Positions 36,893 to 48,690 of a DNA stretch of 64,000 nucleotides are shown one piece after another. Under the pieces are notes generated by a model. That model saw only the letters and a program-made list of their open reading frames with translations. It was not told the origin of the DNA and searched no databases. The stretch's first letter is position 1; the number at the start of each line of letters is the position of its first letter. The stretch comes from Ciborinia camelliae (lineage: Eukaryota > Ascomycota > Leotiomycetes > Helotiales > Sclerotiniaceae): positions 4,138,369-4,202,368 of the forward strand of contig JANPYM010000002.1 of the NCBI GenBank assembly GCA_025890175.1. The letters are read 5' to 3'. Made by a program: the position numbers and the translations under genes.

Positions 36893-37862
36893 CGTGCTTA
36901 ATTTTTATGATGAGGATGTACCTGTTCGATTGGATATAAAGGTTGTAGTCGTTGTTTTCTCAATTGAACGGGATTTGGCAGGGCTTAAATACATCTGGTC
37001 ATCACGCACATTCGCAAGTCCAGCATACTTCATTCTCCAAACCTGCCATATCAAACGTCAATGCTTGATAACGAGATGCATCATACATGGTTCTTATTGG
37101 GACTTTCTCCTCAATGACTACTCCGCAAGATCTACTCATTATAACGAATAATACGTAAAACGGTCGAAACATCCAATACGCAAGCAAAGACATGCAACAC
37201 ACAATTCTATGTAGATGATTGTTGAGATATCGGGGTAGTTATTGGTGGGAATATGATGGTGCAATTGTGCTCAGCGATCACGAATGTTGACGAATATTGT
37301 TCGAGGGGTATGCTGCAGAAAGTGGAGATGTCGGTAGTACAGCATCGTACCTTCATAATCATGTTTACCCGCAATCTACTAGATGCCTTTTTTCGTACCT
37401 GGATCAAGATGACCTTCCTCGATGTGTAGGATTTCCGCCGAATACTCGAGCTCGACGAGGGGTTATTGATTGCACACGTGATATGGTACAAATTCGAGTC
37501 ACGTGTATCTTCATAAAAGGCTTTTGATCCGGTAGCTCGAGTGAAGCTTACTTTTATCATGATTCTCAGAGGTATAGCAATGTCAAATTTCCCTCATTTG
37601 GTCACTCATTATTACTCATCACCTATCAATGCTGAGCTGAGAAATCGAATGTTGAAGTGGTCGCTAAATCTATCCGTACTACTCCGTACTCCGTAAGGTA
37701 ATAATCAATCAATGGCCCACCGTACCTAGCCAGTGTCAAGCGTCATTCTCTATCGTTTATCTCTGCTGCACTGCGGGGCAACTTTTTTCTCTTTTATCAA
37801 AATCCCACCATCAAAAGAAAAATTCGATACATTCAAGAAAATAAATACCGCCATCCGCCATC
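36893..37862. promoter_or_regulatory. Divergent promoter region of the dioxygenase and NMD3
   Basis: 970 bp. It carries CACGTGATATGG and GTCACGTGT words (about 37478 and 37500) and a tandem ccgtactactccgtactccgtaa stretch (about 37674-37697). No gene seen. Confidence 0.4.
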
Positions 37863-39502
37863 ATGTCTGCTATGGATGTTGATGACGCGCCGGTATCTAT
37901 TGCCTCAAGATTCCAGGGCCAAGAGCAGCAAACCGGTGCGACGTAAGTTTCTTTTCTTTCAGAAATTCCCATTCCCGCCACCCGGGTCTCCATCGCATCG
38001 CTGATAGTTTTTGAAGTATTCTCTGCTGCAATTGTGGCGCTCCTATCGATGGAACAACCTCCTCTGGCGCTCTCTGCTTCGATTGCGTAAAACTTACTGT
38101 CGATGTATCGCAAGGGATTCAAAGAGAAGCCACTGTACACTTTTGTAGAGATTGTGAACGATGGTTACTCCCACCTCAAACCTGGATCGTTGCCTCTCTT
38201 GAATCTCGAGAACTTCTTGCGCTCTGCTTGAAGAAATTGAGAGGTCTACATAAAGTCCGAATTATCGATGCGAGTTTCATTTGGACGGAACCTCATTCTC
38301 GAAGAATTAAAGTTAAGCTTACTATACAAGATTCGGTATCAGAAGGTGTGGTCTTGCAACAGTCATTCGAGATCGAATATGTTGTGGCCTATCAACAATG
38401 TCCCGATTGTGCGAAATCTTATACTGCGAATACCTGGAGGGCTTGCGTGCAACTGAGACAGAAGGTTCCTCACAAGAGGACTTTCTTGTATCTGGAACAA
38501 TTGATCTTGAAGCATGGTGCACACAAGGATACCATCAACATCAAGGAGGTTAAGGATGGTTTGGATTTCTTCTTCGCAGCACGAAATTCGGCGGAAAAGT
38601 TTGTCGACTTCTTAAACTCCGTGGCTCCGGTTACAGCAAAGAAATCTCAGGAACTTATTTCAATGGATATTCACACCTCTACCAAATCCTATAAGTTTTC
38701 TTTCTCCGTCGAGTTGGTACCAATCTGTAAAGATGATTTGGTTGCACTTCCAATTAAGTTGGCAAAGTCGGCTGGAAATATTTCTCCTCTTGGTCTCTGC
38801 TACAGAATTGGTAACTCTATCAATATTCTCGATCCACAATCTCTCCAGACTGCCGAAATCAGTTGCCCTATATACTGGCGTGCACCATTCAAGCCTTTGG
38901 CCGATGTTCAGGAATTAGTGGAATTCATCATTATGGACATTGAGCCCCTTGGACCTACAAAGGGACGATGGATGCTTGCTGAGGCTACCGTCGCTCGTGC
39001 ATCTGACCTCGGATCAAATGACAGAACTTTTTATACAAGAACGCATCTTGGAAATGTAGTTCACCCTGGAGACTCTGTCATGGGTTACATGATGACAGGT
39101 ACCAACTTCAACAACCCCCAATTTGACGCCCTCGAAGAATCCAACAACTACTCATCAAAGATTCCTGATGTAATGCTTGTCAAGAAATTGTACGCAAGAA
39201 AGAAGAAGTCTAAGAACAGGAATTGGCGTCTCAAGCGTATGGGTAAAGAAGAAGGAGAGGTGTTACCCAAGAAGCAAGATCAAGAGAAGATGGATAGAGA
39301 TTATGAGATGTTCTTACAGGATGTTGAGGAAGATCCTGAGCTCAGACAAACACTCGCTCTGTATAAGGCTCAAAGGGCTCAAAGGGAAGCGGACGCTATG
39401 AGTGTTGCGGAGACTAGTGATGGTGAAGACGAGACGCCAAAGATTGATATGAATGAGCTGCTGGATGAGTTTGATGAGCTCACCATGCAAGATGGTCAAT
39501 AA
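37863..39502 (+). CDS. nmd3: NMD3, 60S ribosomal subunit nuclear-export adaptor
   Basis: Two exons: 37863-37942 and 38017-39502 (521 aa). The donor is GTAAGT; the acceptor is TTTTTGAAG at 38016, chosen because it makes T-ILCCNCG in frame, whereas the nearer CTGATAG would give a stop. NMD3 binds the pre-60S subunit in the nucleus and recruits the exportin Crm1. The family's Cys-pair zinc motifs are visible: CCNCG (30-34), CFDC (47-50), CRDC (about 69-72) and CPDC (about 137). The middle holds the domain with FFFAARNSAEKFVDFL. A Lys/Arg-rich stretch KLYARKKKSKNRNWRLKRM follows, and the acidic Leu-rich tail MNELLDEFDELTM fits the Crm1-type export signal. Length and order match the yeast and fungal family. 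This is a single-copy housekeeping gene. Confidence 0.95.
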
Positions 39503-40388
39503 GTTTGATGATTTTCTCTGATGGCGGTTCTTTTATATCCTTGGGTGGCGTTGGGTAGATGCGGCGTTGGACTGTTGTTTACACAACTTAAAAAGGGCTA
39601 TGAGGTTGGGAGGTATGAGGGAAAATGAGCATTGGGCCAAGCTCGAGGTAGCAGAATGATTATATAAAATCATAGATGCTAGTCGTTCGATATGTTTTTT
39701 TAATTGCTTCAAATCTACATCAACATTTATGTGGAGTGCAGAGTACCTACCTACTGAAATTGCCAATCCACTAGACCTAATCATTTTTTCCAAAACCATG
39801 TTCTTGTCCGATCCAATGATTGCTACATACATTTCTTCTCACTGTCCACATCAAAGATCATAGATCGTTCAAGTTCTTCCCTCTCCTTATCGCTTCATAG
39901 GTGGGTGGTGAGTCCCATGCATGCATACATCCAATCCATACAATCATTGGTGTCGTCCCATGTTAAACTCCAAACACCAAACATCTGATGATGGAGATGG
40001 AGATGGAGATGGAGATCCTGCATCCTCGTGAAAAAAAAGACTGCATAATATCATAATCATACCCACCAGTTAACTATACATACATGCTCAATAATTCCAA
40101 TTCCAATTCGAATTCGAATCAGATACATATATGACCAATAGCAGTAGGTAAGTAGGTAGGTAGGTAAGTAGGTAGTGTTGTGAAGGTAAAAGTAAAAGGA
40201 AAAGAAAAAGGAAATAAAAGATGGGGCATGATGAATGACCAAGCTACATGGAATGGAATGGAATGAAATGAAAGGTAACGAAAGTTGGGTATAGGTAATA
40301 CTAGATGGGTAGATGGGAATCCTATGATTGGGAATTGGGATGATAGGTATGATGTGATATGATATGATATGATTTCGGATGGAGAATT

Positions 40389-40476
40389 TGGGGGGGCGGG
40401 GAGGAAGGGGGGAAGGGGGAAGGGGGAAGGAGTAGCGGGAATTTGAAGTGGGTGGTAGGGTAGGGTAGGGTAGGGT
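40389..40476 (+). repeat. G-tract block followed by (TAGGG)4
   Basis: 40389-40431 holds runs of four to seven G separated by one or two bases. Four perfect TAGGG units lie at 40456-40475. Both are sequence-level G-quadruplex candidates on the + strand. The TAGGG units differ by one base from the TTAGGG telomere repeat and are too few to be a telomere. Confidence 0.8.
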
Positions 40477-41829
40477 TGATGGTATGGATGGGATGGTATG
40501 TTATTGAGATGCTAATTCCTACCTAGCTCACCAAGATCAAGCTTAAGCTTAAGTTTTCATTCCATGGAGGCTGCGCTGCTTGGTTGGTAGTGGCTGGTAG
40601 GCAGAAAGCAGAGAGGTGCGTTGGAAGTCGGAATGTTGGAATAAATGACTAAGTGACGGATTGGATTGGATCATTGGGTTGGATGGATTAGATGGGTAGA
40701 AGAGTAAGTGAGTGTCTAGATAGAACCCGAGTGGGGGATATGCTGAAAGCTTGTAAGCCTGGAAAGAAAGTTTGCTGTGGGTGTCGAGACTCAACTTGAA
40801 GTACGTACCTACAATAGATTCGATAATATCGATATCGAATCGACTTGGAGTACGGATACGACACGAGCGGTTAAGTAAGATTACCTCCTCTTTTTATATA
40901 TCGATTCCGATTCCTGGGGCGTTGCTTTGCCTTGGCGTGGGAAAATTTCAAATCATAAGAGTTTTTCCCCTTCCTTCCCTGCGGTGTCTACTGTGGGTAG
41001 GTAGGTCATCTACTCCATGCGTTTAAGTCTCTACGACCAAGTAAGTGATGATGGAAGAATAAGGATGAAGGATGAAGGGCTCAAAATCTAGATAGATAGA
41101 TTGTTTGGAATGCTGAGATAGGGATCTAATGATCTTATGATATATATCGATTATTTCTCTCTCGATCAGATGATATAATTAATGTACGAATAGAAAGTGT
41201 AGAATGTCTTCTCAGTAACTAACTGATGAACGAGAGGAGCTGGAGGAGTTCTAATCCATGATTACCTAAGTAGGTACTGTGATGTAGACGGGAACTACCG
41301 TATGAATGGACCAACTTATCCTGATTCTTATTCGCGGGTTATAACTTTTCTCATGCATCCAGGCACCTGACACGACCGGCTGGGTGTGTGTAGAGAATTT
41401 GAAAATGGTATGAGATTTATGTACTCTTACATCGATGTTGTTGTTGATTGTCATGTTTACTCGGGAGTACCTAATCATCTAGGTAGGTACGAATGTTGTT
41501 TCCTTCAAGTTCCCTCAATCATATGATAGTCCGACGGACGGATACAATGATACATATCTTTCCTTTTCAGAAGGTAGTTGCCTGCCTGTGTCAATAGAAA
41601 AGAAATTTCCTTTCTCCCTTTCTCCCTTTCTACCTATCACCATCTTAACCTTCCTTATTCACTGGCTCCCCCATAGCATAGCCTGACATACGCAACCCAA
41701 TCCTCCGTCTCCCAAGCAGATGTTACTTTTGCAGCGGGAATATACAGTTTCGTGTGGTCAGTTGGTCAAGCTAAGCAGTCGGTGTGGATATCGGTGGCGT
41801 AATCTTTGAATCACAATTTCTGCATACAT

Positions 41830-42090
41830 TATCCTCCTATCCATTTCTGGCAAGAGATGCTATAGATCTGGGAAGATATTCTAGCTAGTGCTTCGGCCCA
41901 GGTCATTAGAGATTTAGTATTGATTACTACTGCATATGCTGATGCATCAAAGATGTTGTAGGTGGTGATGACCGGATTAGCTGCAGTGGAGGGACTGCTA
42001 AGTTTGATGGATGAGCACTTGAGTTTGGAGGCGAGGTTGGCTAGGGAGCAACGGCTGAGAGAATCGGATGGAGGGAAAAGAGAAGCGTGA
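41830..42090 (+). pseudogene. Possible degenerate coding relic
   Basis: One frame reads like protein across two in-frame TAG codons: a segment FWQEML, stop, IWEDILASASAQVIRDLV..., stop, then MTGLAAVEGLLSLMDEHL and EARLAREQRLRES before a TGA. The amphipathic Leu/Ala/Glu pattern is more protein-like than the surrounding DNA and loosely resembles the helical C-terminal parts of fungal Zn2Cys6 regulators, but I cannot assign it. It may be chance. Confidence 0.25.
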
Positions 42091-43970
42091 GACTGAATGT
42101 AGTCTAGATGCGTATATTACTCACAGTAAAAGACTTACAGATTATATTGAAATTGTATTGTTGCTATTCCGCTGATATCTACTTACATCGAAGATTGAGT
42201 TGCTAGTAAATGAATCATCATACAAACCCGTTTTCAGATAAACCGTAAATCCAGGATATGATGATGAAGCATGAGAATAGCGCCAAGGATACGGAATAGT
42301 GCATCTCCTAACACTATTCTAGCGACACTACTTCGCTATCGGCAGACAGACGCTCTTGAATTATGTATCTCTTACCCTACGCAGTCCAACCAGGCGGGTT
42401 TGGAAACCCTGGTTGACTCGTAATAAAATATATAGTACACGGCTACCCAAACGAATGCCGCCAACAGCCGTCCGTCCATGCATGCACCCGCGTAACTGTT
42501 ATTGAGGTGCTGCATCAAAAAACCAGTTTCCATTTGTCGAGGATATATTGCAGGATGCTTTCTGAGACTTTCCTGAACAATATAATAAAGCATTAAACTC
42601 CTCGTGGTAGATGTACTGAGCCAAGGTAAATAAGAAATAGCCGCTATTTCAGCATAGCATCATTGTAATCCCAACCCAACAGTAAGATCATCGCAGCAGT
42701 CAGATCACAGTTAGAACCAGAACAAACGAAGAGACCTAGTCGAGGCATTATGTCTGTTCCATCTGCTTTTAGTGCCTCTCCAACTTTGGTTAAATTAATG
42801 ATAATGCCCGAATAGGACGCCCAATGAATGTACCGCACGCGGGACCTATTACTCTAATAGATTAAAGCAAGTCTCTGCCTCGACGGACTATTTCTAATAT
42901 TGTAGACTTTGACTAGTTGTAATACCAGGGAATAGTAAATTTCCATTCCTGTCTTTCAAGACCCCCATGAGTAGATCGTGGGATGATGGATGATATGGCT
43001 GCAGACCCTTTAAGTCCATAGATTCGCTTGAGCATCAAAATGCAGATACTGTCCTGGTGATATATTGTCTGGAAGATCTCATAAACTATATAGAAGATGC
43101 TGTCGAACACTTCTAGAATATACCAAAGAAATAAGAACCGCAATATCCATATTCACGGCGGTGCTTTCTCGGAAAAAACGGGGGAGTCTCGCCAATGAGC
43201 TAGGAGGCCCTAAGCCCATGCAATTACGATGAAAGCCGCTGTATCAGCTGAAAGTTCGCTTGTGGAAGGTCATGGTAAAGCGCTGGTAGTGATATTGGTC
43301 TCGTGTTTTGCCATATTTTTTGTATATAATTTCTTCGATTCAATTGAATATCTATAGAATGAGGATGATGTGGTGGAGCAAACGAGAAGAGACTTATAAA
43401 CACAGCCTGCAAAATGTGGGCAGCTTCATTTTGGGTGGTACCCTCATCAAACGAAGGAAGCAGTTCCTATTGGATGAACAGTATTGGTTCATCGATGGCA
43501 CTCTTTCCCCATTTGGTAAGTTACCAGATGCATCCAAATCCAATGTAACCGCGCCTAGGCCCTTTTTGACACGAACAAATAAACAAACGCAAGCTCTAGG
43601 TCGCGAACAATGACATGTATGATCTTAAGATCATTGTCCTTCAATCTACCTAGTCTTGCCACTTGAGATACCCCCTCGGTTGAAGATAGCTGCTGGTTTT
43701 TTCTGGTTTGTTGAAATGAAAAGGATTGAAGATATAAAGATCCTCAAGAGAAAAATATGCGGTCAATCGAGCAAATGATCTGTTTGCAGGGAGAAAAAGA
43801 AGCTGAATAGAACCGAGCGGTAATTTACATCCACCTGCAGAAATTCCTTAGTCTTGCAGGATGCAATGCCAAAAACCTTGGAAGTCCAATTCACATGGTA
43901 GTGCCGTACATTGAATACCTACCGAAGATAGATATACCTCCAGCCCAAATAAAGAGGCCTCCGAGCTTAG

Positions 43971-44490
43971 ATGGAAATCTTTCTACTTACACATACCAAC
44001 CCAAAATACAAAACCTCTTCTATTCCATTCAAATATCACAATATGTATGGCGCACGTACCTCTAGTCGACGCTTCAGACCAATTCCCCGATATCCAAGAG
44101 ACACACGCGCTCGACCCCGGAGACCCAAGTGGCATGGGAAAGGATACCGCGAGGGTGGTGTCACTTTGTTTTTCCAGCTACATAGAGCCTGTTCATATGG
44201 TCGTGGGTAAGTGTGATTAGGTTGAGTGCCGGGCTGTTTTGATGTTGTTTCTGATCCACGTCCTATAGATTCAGCCGCTACTTCGAGTCCTTCGAGACGG
44301 CCACTATGCATCAGCTTCTTTATGGCCTTCAGGGTAAGTAAACCCACTAAAGTCTTTTATAACCTTTTAAGCAAGTAAACACTTAACACAAAATACAGGT
44401 GCACTAGAACGTGAATACGAATTGCCAGAGGAATTACGTTTCGATTCTTTTGTTCATAGGCGAAGAGGCATTACTTGGAAGTGTCTTTGA
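43971..44490 (+). CDS. Small Arg-rich orphan protein, three exons
   Basis: Exons: 43971 (or 44043)-44206, 44269-44333 and 44399-44490. All three junctions are canonical (GTAAGTG, GTAAGTA donors; CCTATAG, AATACAG acceptors) and keep one frame. The protein has 106 aa from the ATG at 44043 or 130 aa from the ATG at 43971. The N-terminal part is rich in Arg/Pro (RRFRPIPRYPRDTRARPRRP); the last exons read FSRYFESFETATMHQLLYGL and LEREYELPEELRFDSFVHRRRG. No family recognised. The consistent splice signals argue for a real gene, though it may be lineage-specific. It lies at the left edge of the putative metabolic cluster. Confidence 0.55.
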
Positions 44491-45334
44491 TGGTGGATAA
44501 ACTGTTTATGCGAAGCTTTATGACAATGAGGGCATTGAGTATGTCAGCGGTAGATTCTTTGGCGGCCAGTAGCAGGCGAAGGAAAGGGGGGGCAGAGATT
44601 GAGCAACTACTTCAAGGCTCACAAGAGGTCTTCCTGGAGTCTATTTCTCTAGCTACCAGTATAAATTAATACCCGTAGCACAGAATGAAAACCTTGACCA
44701 CACCATGTGTCTCTTCCGTTGGTTGTTTTCGTGCGTCACGCCGGCACAGAACAAAGACCCAAGAAGAAGTTGATTTCTGTATACGGGCAAGCGGAGTCTA
44801 TTCCAAATTCAGGATGCCGCGCCGACGGCGTCTAGATTGCCGTGCTGACGGCAGAGTGCATAATCTAGACTAGCACATTATACCACCTTGTCTCTACTCC
44901 GTAAAATCTTATGCGATTGTTACAGAGTTTTCTATCTCATCCACCTTCCTTTCATTTACTTCGGCGTGAGATCGTACTCTTGCTGTCGAGTTAACGTAGT
45001 ACGCGGCAAGTGGGGCAGACTCCCCAGAGAAAATGTAGCCAACCTACGCCCGTGATCATTCAAACCTATGTGTAGAAGTAAGACAAAGAGAAGATAGTCA
45101 ATTCAGTTGATGTCATTAAGCATGTGGACGATCTCCTCATCATACTATGCTAGATGCAGAACGTTGTCTCATACCCCAGCGTGGCCGCATCAGGCGCAAG
45201 TACCTACCCAGAGAAGGGTGTTAAAAATTCATATAGAGATGTAAGTTGAAACACGCAGTCCTTTTGCTGCTTCCTCCATAACCTCTCTACTAGCCCAGTA
45301 ACGTTAATTCTTCAACACTTTGTCAAATTTCAAC
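44491..45334. promoter_or_regulatory. Promoter region of the 2OG oxygenase
   Basis: 844 bp. An interrupted palindrome (TCTAGATT ... AATCTAGA) at about 44831-44869 encloses gccgtgctgacggcagag, which includes a partial match (8 of 11) to the cluster word CGGCAGAGCTA. No other gene is supported; the 64- and 62-codon frames here are shadows. Confidence 0.4.
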
Positions 45335-46532
45335 ATGGAATCTCAGCCTAACTCTCCAAATCCAGCCCAGAGCCTTCCTACTATTAGCCTTCAAGGACTT
45401 TTTGATCAAGACCCCGCCGAATCAACTAAGCTCCTTGATGCATCAAAACAATACGGGTTCTTTTACCTTGATTTTCAAACGATCTCTGACAGCAAGACCG
45501 TCCTTAGTCTCGTTGATCAGATATATCGCTTTGAGAAACAGCTTTTCAGTCTTTCACAAGACTATCTTATGAAATATGATGTTGACGAAATAGGATATAT
45601 GAAATTGAATGGGTAGGCTCTTTGCCACGAAGTTCTGGATTCTTTGCTAATAAGGAGAAGTTACAAGCCGAAGGGAAGAAATTTTGGGCGTATGTACTTG
45701 TCAAGAGAAATTATCAAATGCATCAGGTAACACTGCCTAGAGCTGAAAAATGGTCGGGACGGATTTGAAAGCTATGCAGTATGTACCGAATCTACCCTCT
45801 ATCCTAACGATGTCTGGCGGCTCTGATGAGTTCTAGATTCCCAAAGATGGTGTGTTGGGTCTTAGCGATGAGCCATATGCTCGACCTCCAATTTTCGACG
45901 AGAACATGCCTATGTTGAAAGCGTACATGCGGGCAATGCAGGAAGTCACAATTTCGATACATAGAGCTTTGTCACGAACCCTAGGTCTCGAAGTAGGTCA
46001 AAAGTTTGAAGAATTCCACAGGATAGATCGACCCTCGCCTTGTCTTCTTCGATTACTAAAATATCATCCCCAACCTTTAGAAGAGCGTGGAGCTTCCGGA
46101 ACACCACATACAGATCTCGGTAGCTTGACAATCTTGTTCACCAATCAGCCTGGACTGCAGGTTCTGATAAAAGGAAGTGATAAGTGGGAGGATGTTGAGC
46201 CAAGAGCTGGACATGCGATTGTGAATATTGGTGATGGAATGTCGCTGTTGACCAATGGACTTCTTCACTCGAGCCTTCATCGTGTTGCACCACCTCAAGG
46301 ACAGGCTATGGAGACTCGGTATTCGTTTGCCTTCTTACAACGGGCACAGCAACAAACACCGTTGGTTGGTCTCAAAAGTCCACTGATTCGGGCCATTGAC
46401 GGATCCATGGAAGTGGTCACAAGTGGCGAGTGGCTCCATCAGAAATTTAGTATGCTTAGAGCAAGGACTCATGATAAAGAGAAGCATTGGGTGTTGACAG
46501 GGCACCGAGAGACACCAGCTGAAGCACATTAA
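45335..46532 (+). CDS. 2OG-Fe(II) oxygenase of the isopenicillin-N-synthase-like family
   Basis: Four exons: 45335-45612, 45661-45689 (a 29-nt micro-exon), 45741-45778 and 45837-46532, giving 346 aa. An apparent stop after LNG is explained by a 48-nt intron: splicing to the micro-exon restores YKPKGRNFGQLKNGRDGFESYA, split as NG|YKPKGRNFG|QLKNGRDG, matching the family order. The DIOX_N part (TISLQGLFDQD, YGFFYLDF) is followed by the double-stranded beta-helix core with Fe ligands H206 and D208 (PHTDLGSLTIL), H263 (LHRVAPP), and the 2OG-binding R276/S278 (ETRYSFAF). In fungi such enzymes hydroxylate or desaturate secondary metabolites. It is cytosolic and lies beside the methyltransferase, so a tailoring role is likely. 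ATG 45335 is the first ATG; a TTG upstream is ignored. Confidence 0.88.
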
Positions 46533-46660
46533 CTAGTTTGTTGTTGCAAATAGTCAAATAGGAAAGTGGTGATTTATCCAGTTGATATATGTACTTTTAG
46601 CAATGTAATTATAACCTAATCAAATGTAAAAGCAATGCGGCCGCATGCGACCGTATATCT

Positions 46661-46701
46661 AAAACGAAGTAGAAGGGTTTCGGGGCAGAAGAAAAAACGG
46701 A
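46661..46701 (-). repeat. Dispersed ~95-bp repeat, copy 3 (core only, reversed)
   Basis: The segment aaacgaagtagaagggtttc and the bases after it are the reverse complement of the core of copies 1 and 2, with a few substitutions. The outer parts of the element are not recognisable, so this is a truncated copy. It ends about 20 bp before the foldback element. Confidence 0.7.
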
Positions 46702-46719
46702 ACGCAACATTTTTAGTTT

Positions 46720-47190
46720 ATTGTTTATACGGCAAATACCTGAAATAGCATCATTTTGAACTTTGATGCCCCAACTAGCATGGGAACTTTCCTTTTCGAC
46801 CTCAAATGGCATATGTTGCTATTTCAGTCTTAAAAAAAACAAATGATGCTTGCTAATTTAGTCTCGAAAAAATATCATATTTGGGGTTCAAAAATAATAA
46901 AATTATGATATTTCAGTCTCGATTTATATGTATGTTAGGTTCAAGAAAAAAATAAAATGTACTATTCTAGTCCTGATTTATATGCTATTTGGGGTATTCA
47001 CCTCCCTTCTTCCTTCCCCCTTCCCCGCTCTTCCACCCCACATCCCTTCACCCCCCCTCCCTTATCTACCTTTCCCCTTCCCCCTTACATATGCTATTTG
47101 AGATTGAAATGAAACGTTTCTATGCTATTTGGGGTATCAAAGTTCAAAATGATGCTATTTCAGGTATTTGCCATTGTTTATAACTGAGTC
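46720..47190. mobile_element. Foldback (long inverted repeat) MITE-like element
   Basis: The left arm (about 46725-46814) and right arm (about 47088-47180) are reverse complements over roughly 90 bp, with a perfect stretch containing aaatacctgaaatagcatc and attttgaactttgat. The ~270-bp centre is AT-rich, with degenerate copies of gctatttggggt and tttcagtctcgattta, plus a pyrimidine tract at 46995-47085. No transposase frame is present. Length, arms and AT-richness fit a nonautonomous foldback element. Target-site duplications were not identified with confidence. Confidence 0.8.
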
Positions 47191-47285
47191 CTTCATATAC
47201 AGTTATTGACCACTACTCAACCACATCACAGCTCCCCGCTCGAGATCTCCTATTTTGAGAACCAAGTTCTACACTTGATGTTCTA

Positions 47286-48371
47286 TCATCTCTTGCTTTT
47301 TCGAGCAACCAATGTCGTTATCGGCATCTCAAATATTGTGCCCCTTTTGCCCATCTCAATGACCTTGTTTCGGTAGACATCCGCTGTTACTGCCGCTTGT
47401 GCACTACTCTGCCCCTTTCGAGATGACATCATTTCCATAAATAATGGAATTACTCGCGAATGCCATTCTGCTACCAGATCTCGAATCTCTGGCCTCCGAT
47501 GCGACGCACCTATATGATCAGTCACATGTACTTCCTCCACCGATAAGCTTTGAAGAGCTTTCTCTACATCTCCAGTTGTATCATAAGAGTACCCTTGTTC
47601 GCCGTGAAACTTGAACATCATTCCTCCTTCAGGTTCGCACGAGAGGTCGCCTTCACCAACCGGATATATTATCTCTTGTCCATTCTTATATGACCAATCT
47701 GTCCATTGAAGATACCCCCCAGGTTCTATGCCAATTAGTGTTTGCACTACATAGGTAAAATTGGGATAAAGTAAAATTGAAATTAAGTGAATAAGGGTTC
47801 TTACTGAGTAACTCAACAAGGTTTTCTACAACCCCTTTGATCTGTTCGACTTTTATTGCAATGGTAATGAGTCGTATATGCACAACGTCAAAGCTATTGT
47901 GGTATTCTCGGGGAAAGCTAGTGGTCATGTCCCAAACAACGAACGTGTTCCAACCAACCAACGTGTTATTTGGAGCAGAACTTTGGGGAAATTGCTCTGC
48001 AGAGATATCAAATCCCACCGTCTTTAGAGAGCTACATCCTCTATCTGCCAGCTCAGCCGTCACTTCTCTAAGCCAAATACTGATTAAAAGTCAGCCTGAT
48101 ATTGCTTTTCGGGAGTGAAAACCTCGCACCCGGTACCCGTGGCAATATCTGCTATTTTGGAGATGCCCTGCTTAGGGATTTTCGGGTCTAAAACATAGCC
48201 ATCCCTGACAATTTTAATGACATTGCTTTGCTGGTTCAGCCTACATTGTATCAGTATACATATTAGAGGAGATGGTTTGATATCCAACCTATCCTTCTCT
48301 TCCTTGTCTCTTTTACTCAATAAATAGTGTTCTTGCTTAGATGCTTCTATCTCAAAGACGGATGCTGCCAT
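47286..48371 (-). CDS. SAM-dependent methyltransferase, UMTA/LaeA-like
   Basis: Four exons: 48289-48371, 48130-48240, 47805-48079 and 47286-47746, giving 309 aa. Each splice keeps frame: KD R|LNQQ, ATGTG|IWLREVTAEL, VELL|MQTL. The class I SAM-binding motif DIATGTG is at residues 59-65, preceded by the family's RLN.Q..VI.....GYVLDP opening. The GFDIS acidic motif II and FDVVHIR (motif IV-like), then GGYLQWTDW, complete the UMTA/TAM-type fold. Such proteins are either O-/N-methyltransferases of secondary metabolism or LaeA-type regulators; the short length and cluster context favour a tailoring enzyme. The upstream region holds two CGGCAGAGCTA-type sites. The ATG at 48371 is used rather than the TTG at 48377. 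Confidence 0.85.
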
Positions 48372-48690
48372 TTTCAAAGTGGCCAGTAGTAAATGGTCGC
48401 AGAAATTTCTCAGTAGAGTTTGAATGTTGACTTCGTAGACGAATGTTGGTTATCAATTACTCAAGAGCAAGATCTGAAAGAAATCTGAACCCAGATATTG
48501 AAGAACGAGGATTAAACGTGTACTGGTAATTGGAGGACAATGAATGAAACGATTACTAGGGTCTGTTGTGATATTGAACGCAAGAGACTCGTATGATCTA
48601 TTGCAGCTAAGAATAGCAACTCGAGACGATGATACAAAGTTGTGCATGACCGAATATACAATTTTTGAGCGCAGAACGCTTAGCAACGCT

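Larger units (their letters stand above)
39503..43970. other. 4.5-kb gene-free, microsatellite-rich spacer
   Basis: Between NMD3 and the small gene at 43971/44043. It contains ggagat repeats (39990-40016), GGTA/AGTA units (40143-40175), a dense G-tract block (40389-40431), four TAGGG units (40456-40475) and short palindromic words (atcgatatcgat near 40828-40838). A possible coding relic sits at 41830-42090. Otherwise nothing recognisable. Confidence 0.5.

Noticed and set aside
40456..40475. Chromosome end (telomere) signal
   Set aside because: Only four TAGGG units with ordinary sequence and genes on both sides.
45613..45740. Frameshift/stop making the 2OG oxygenase a pseudogene
   Set aside because: Two short canonical introns and a micro-exon restore the full family motif in frame.
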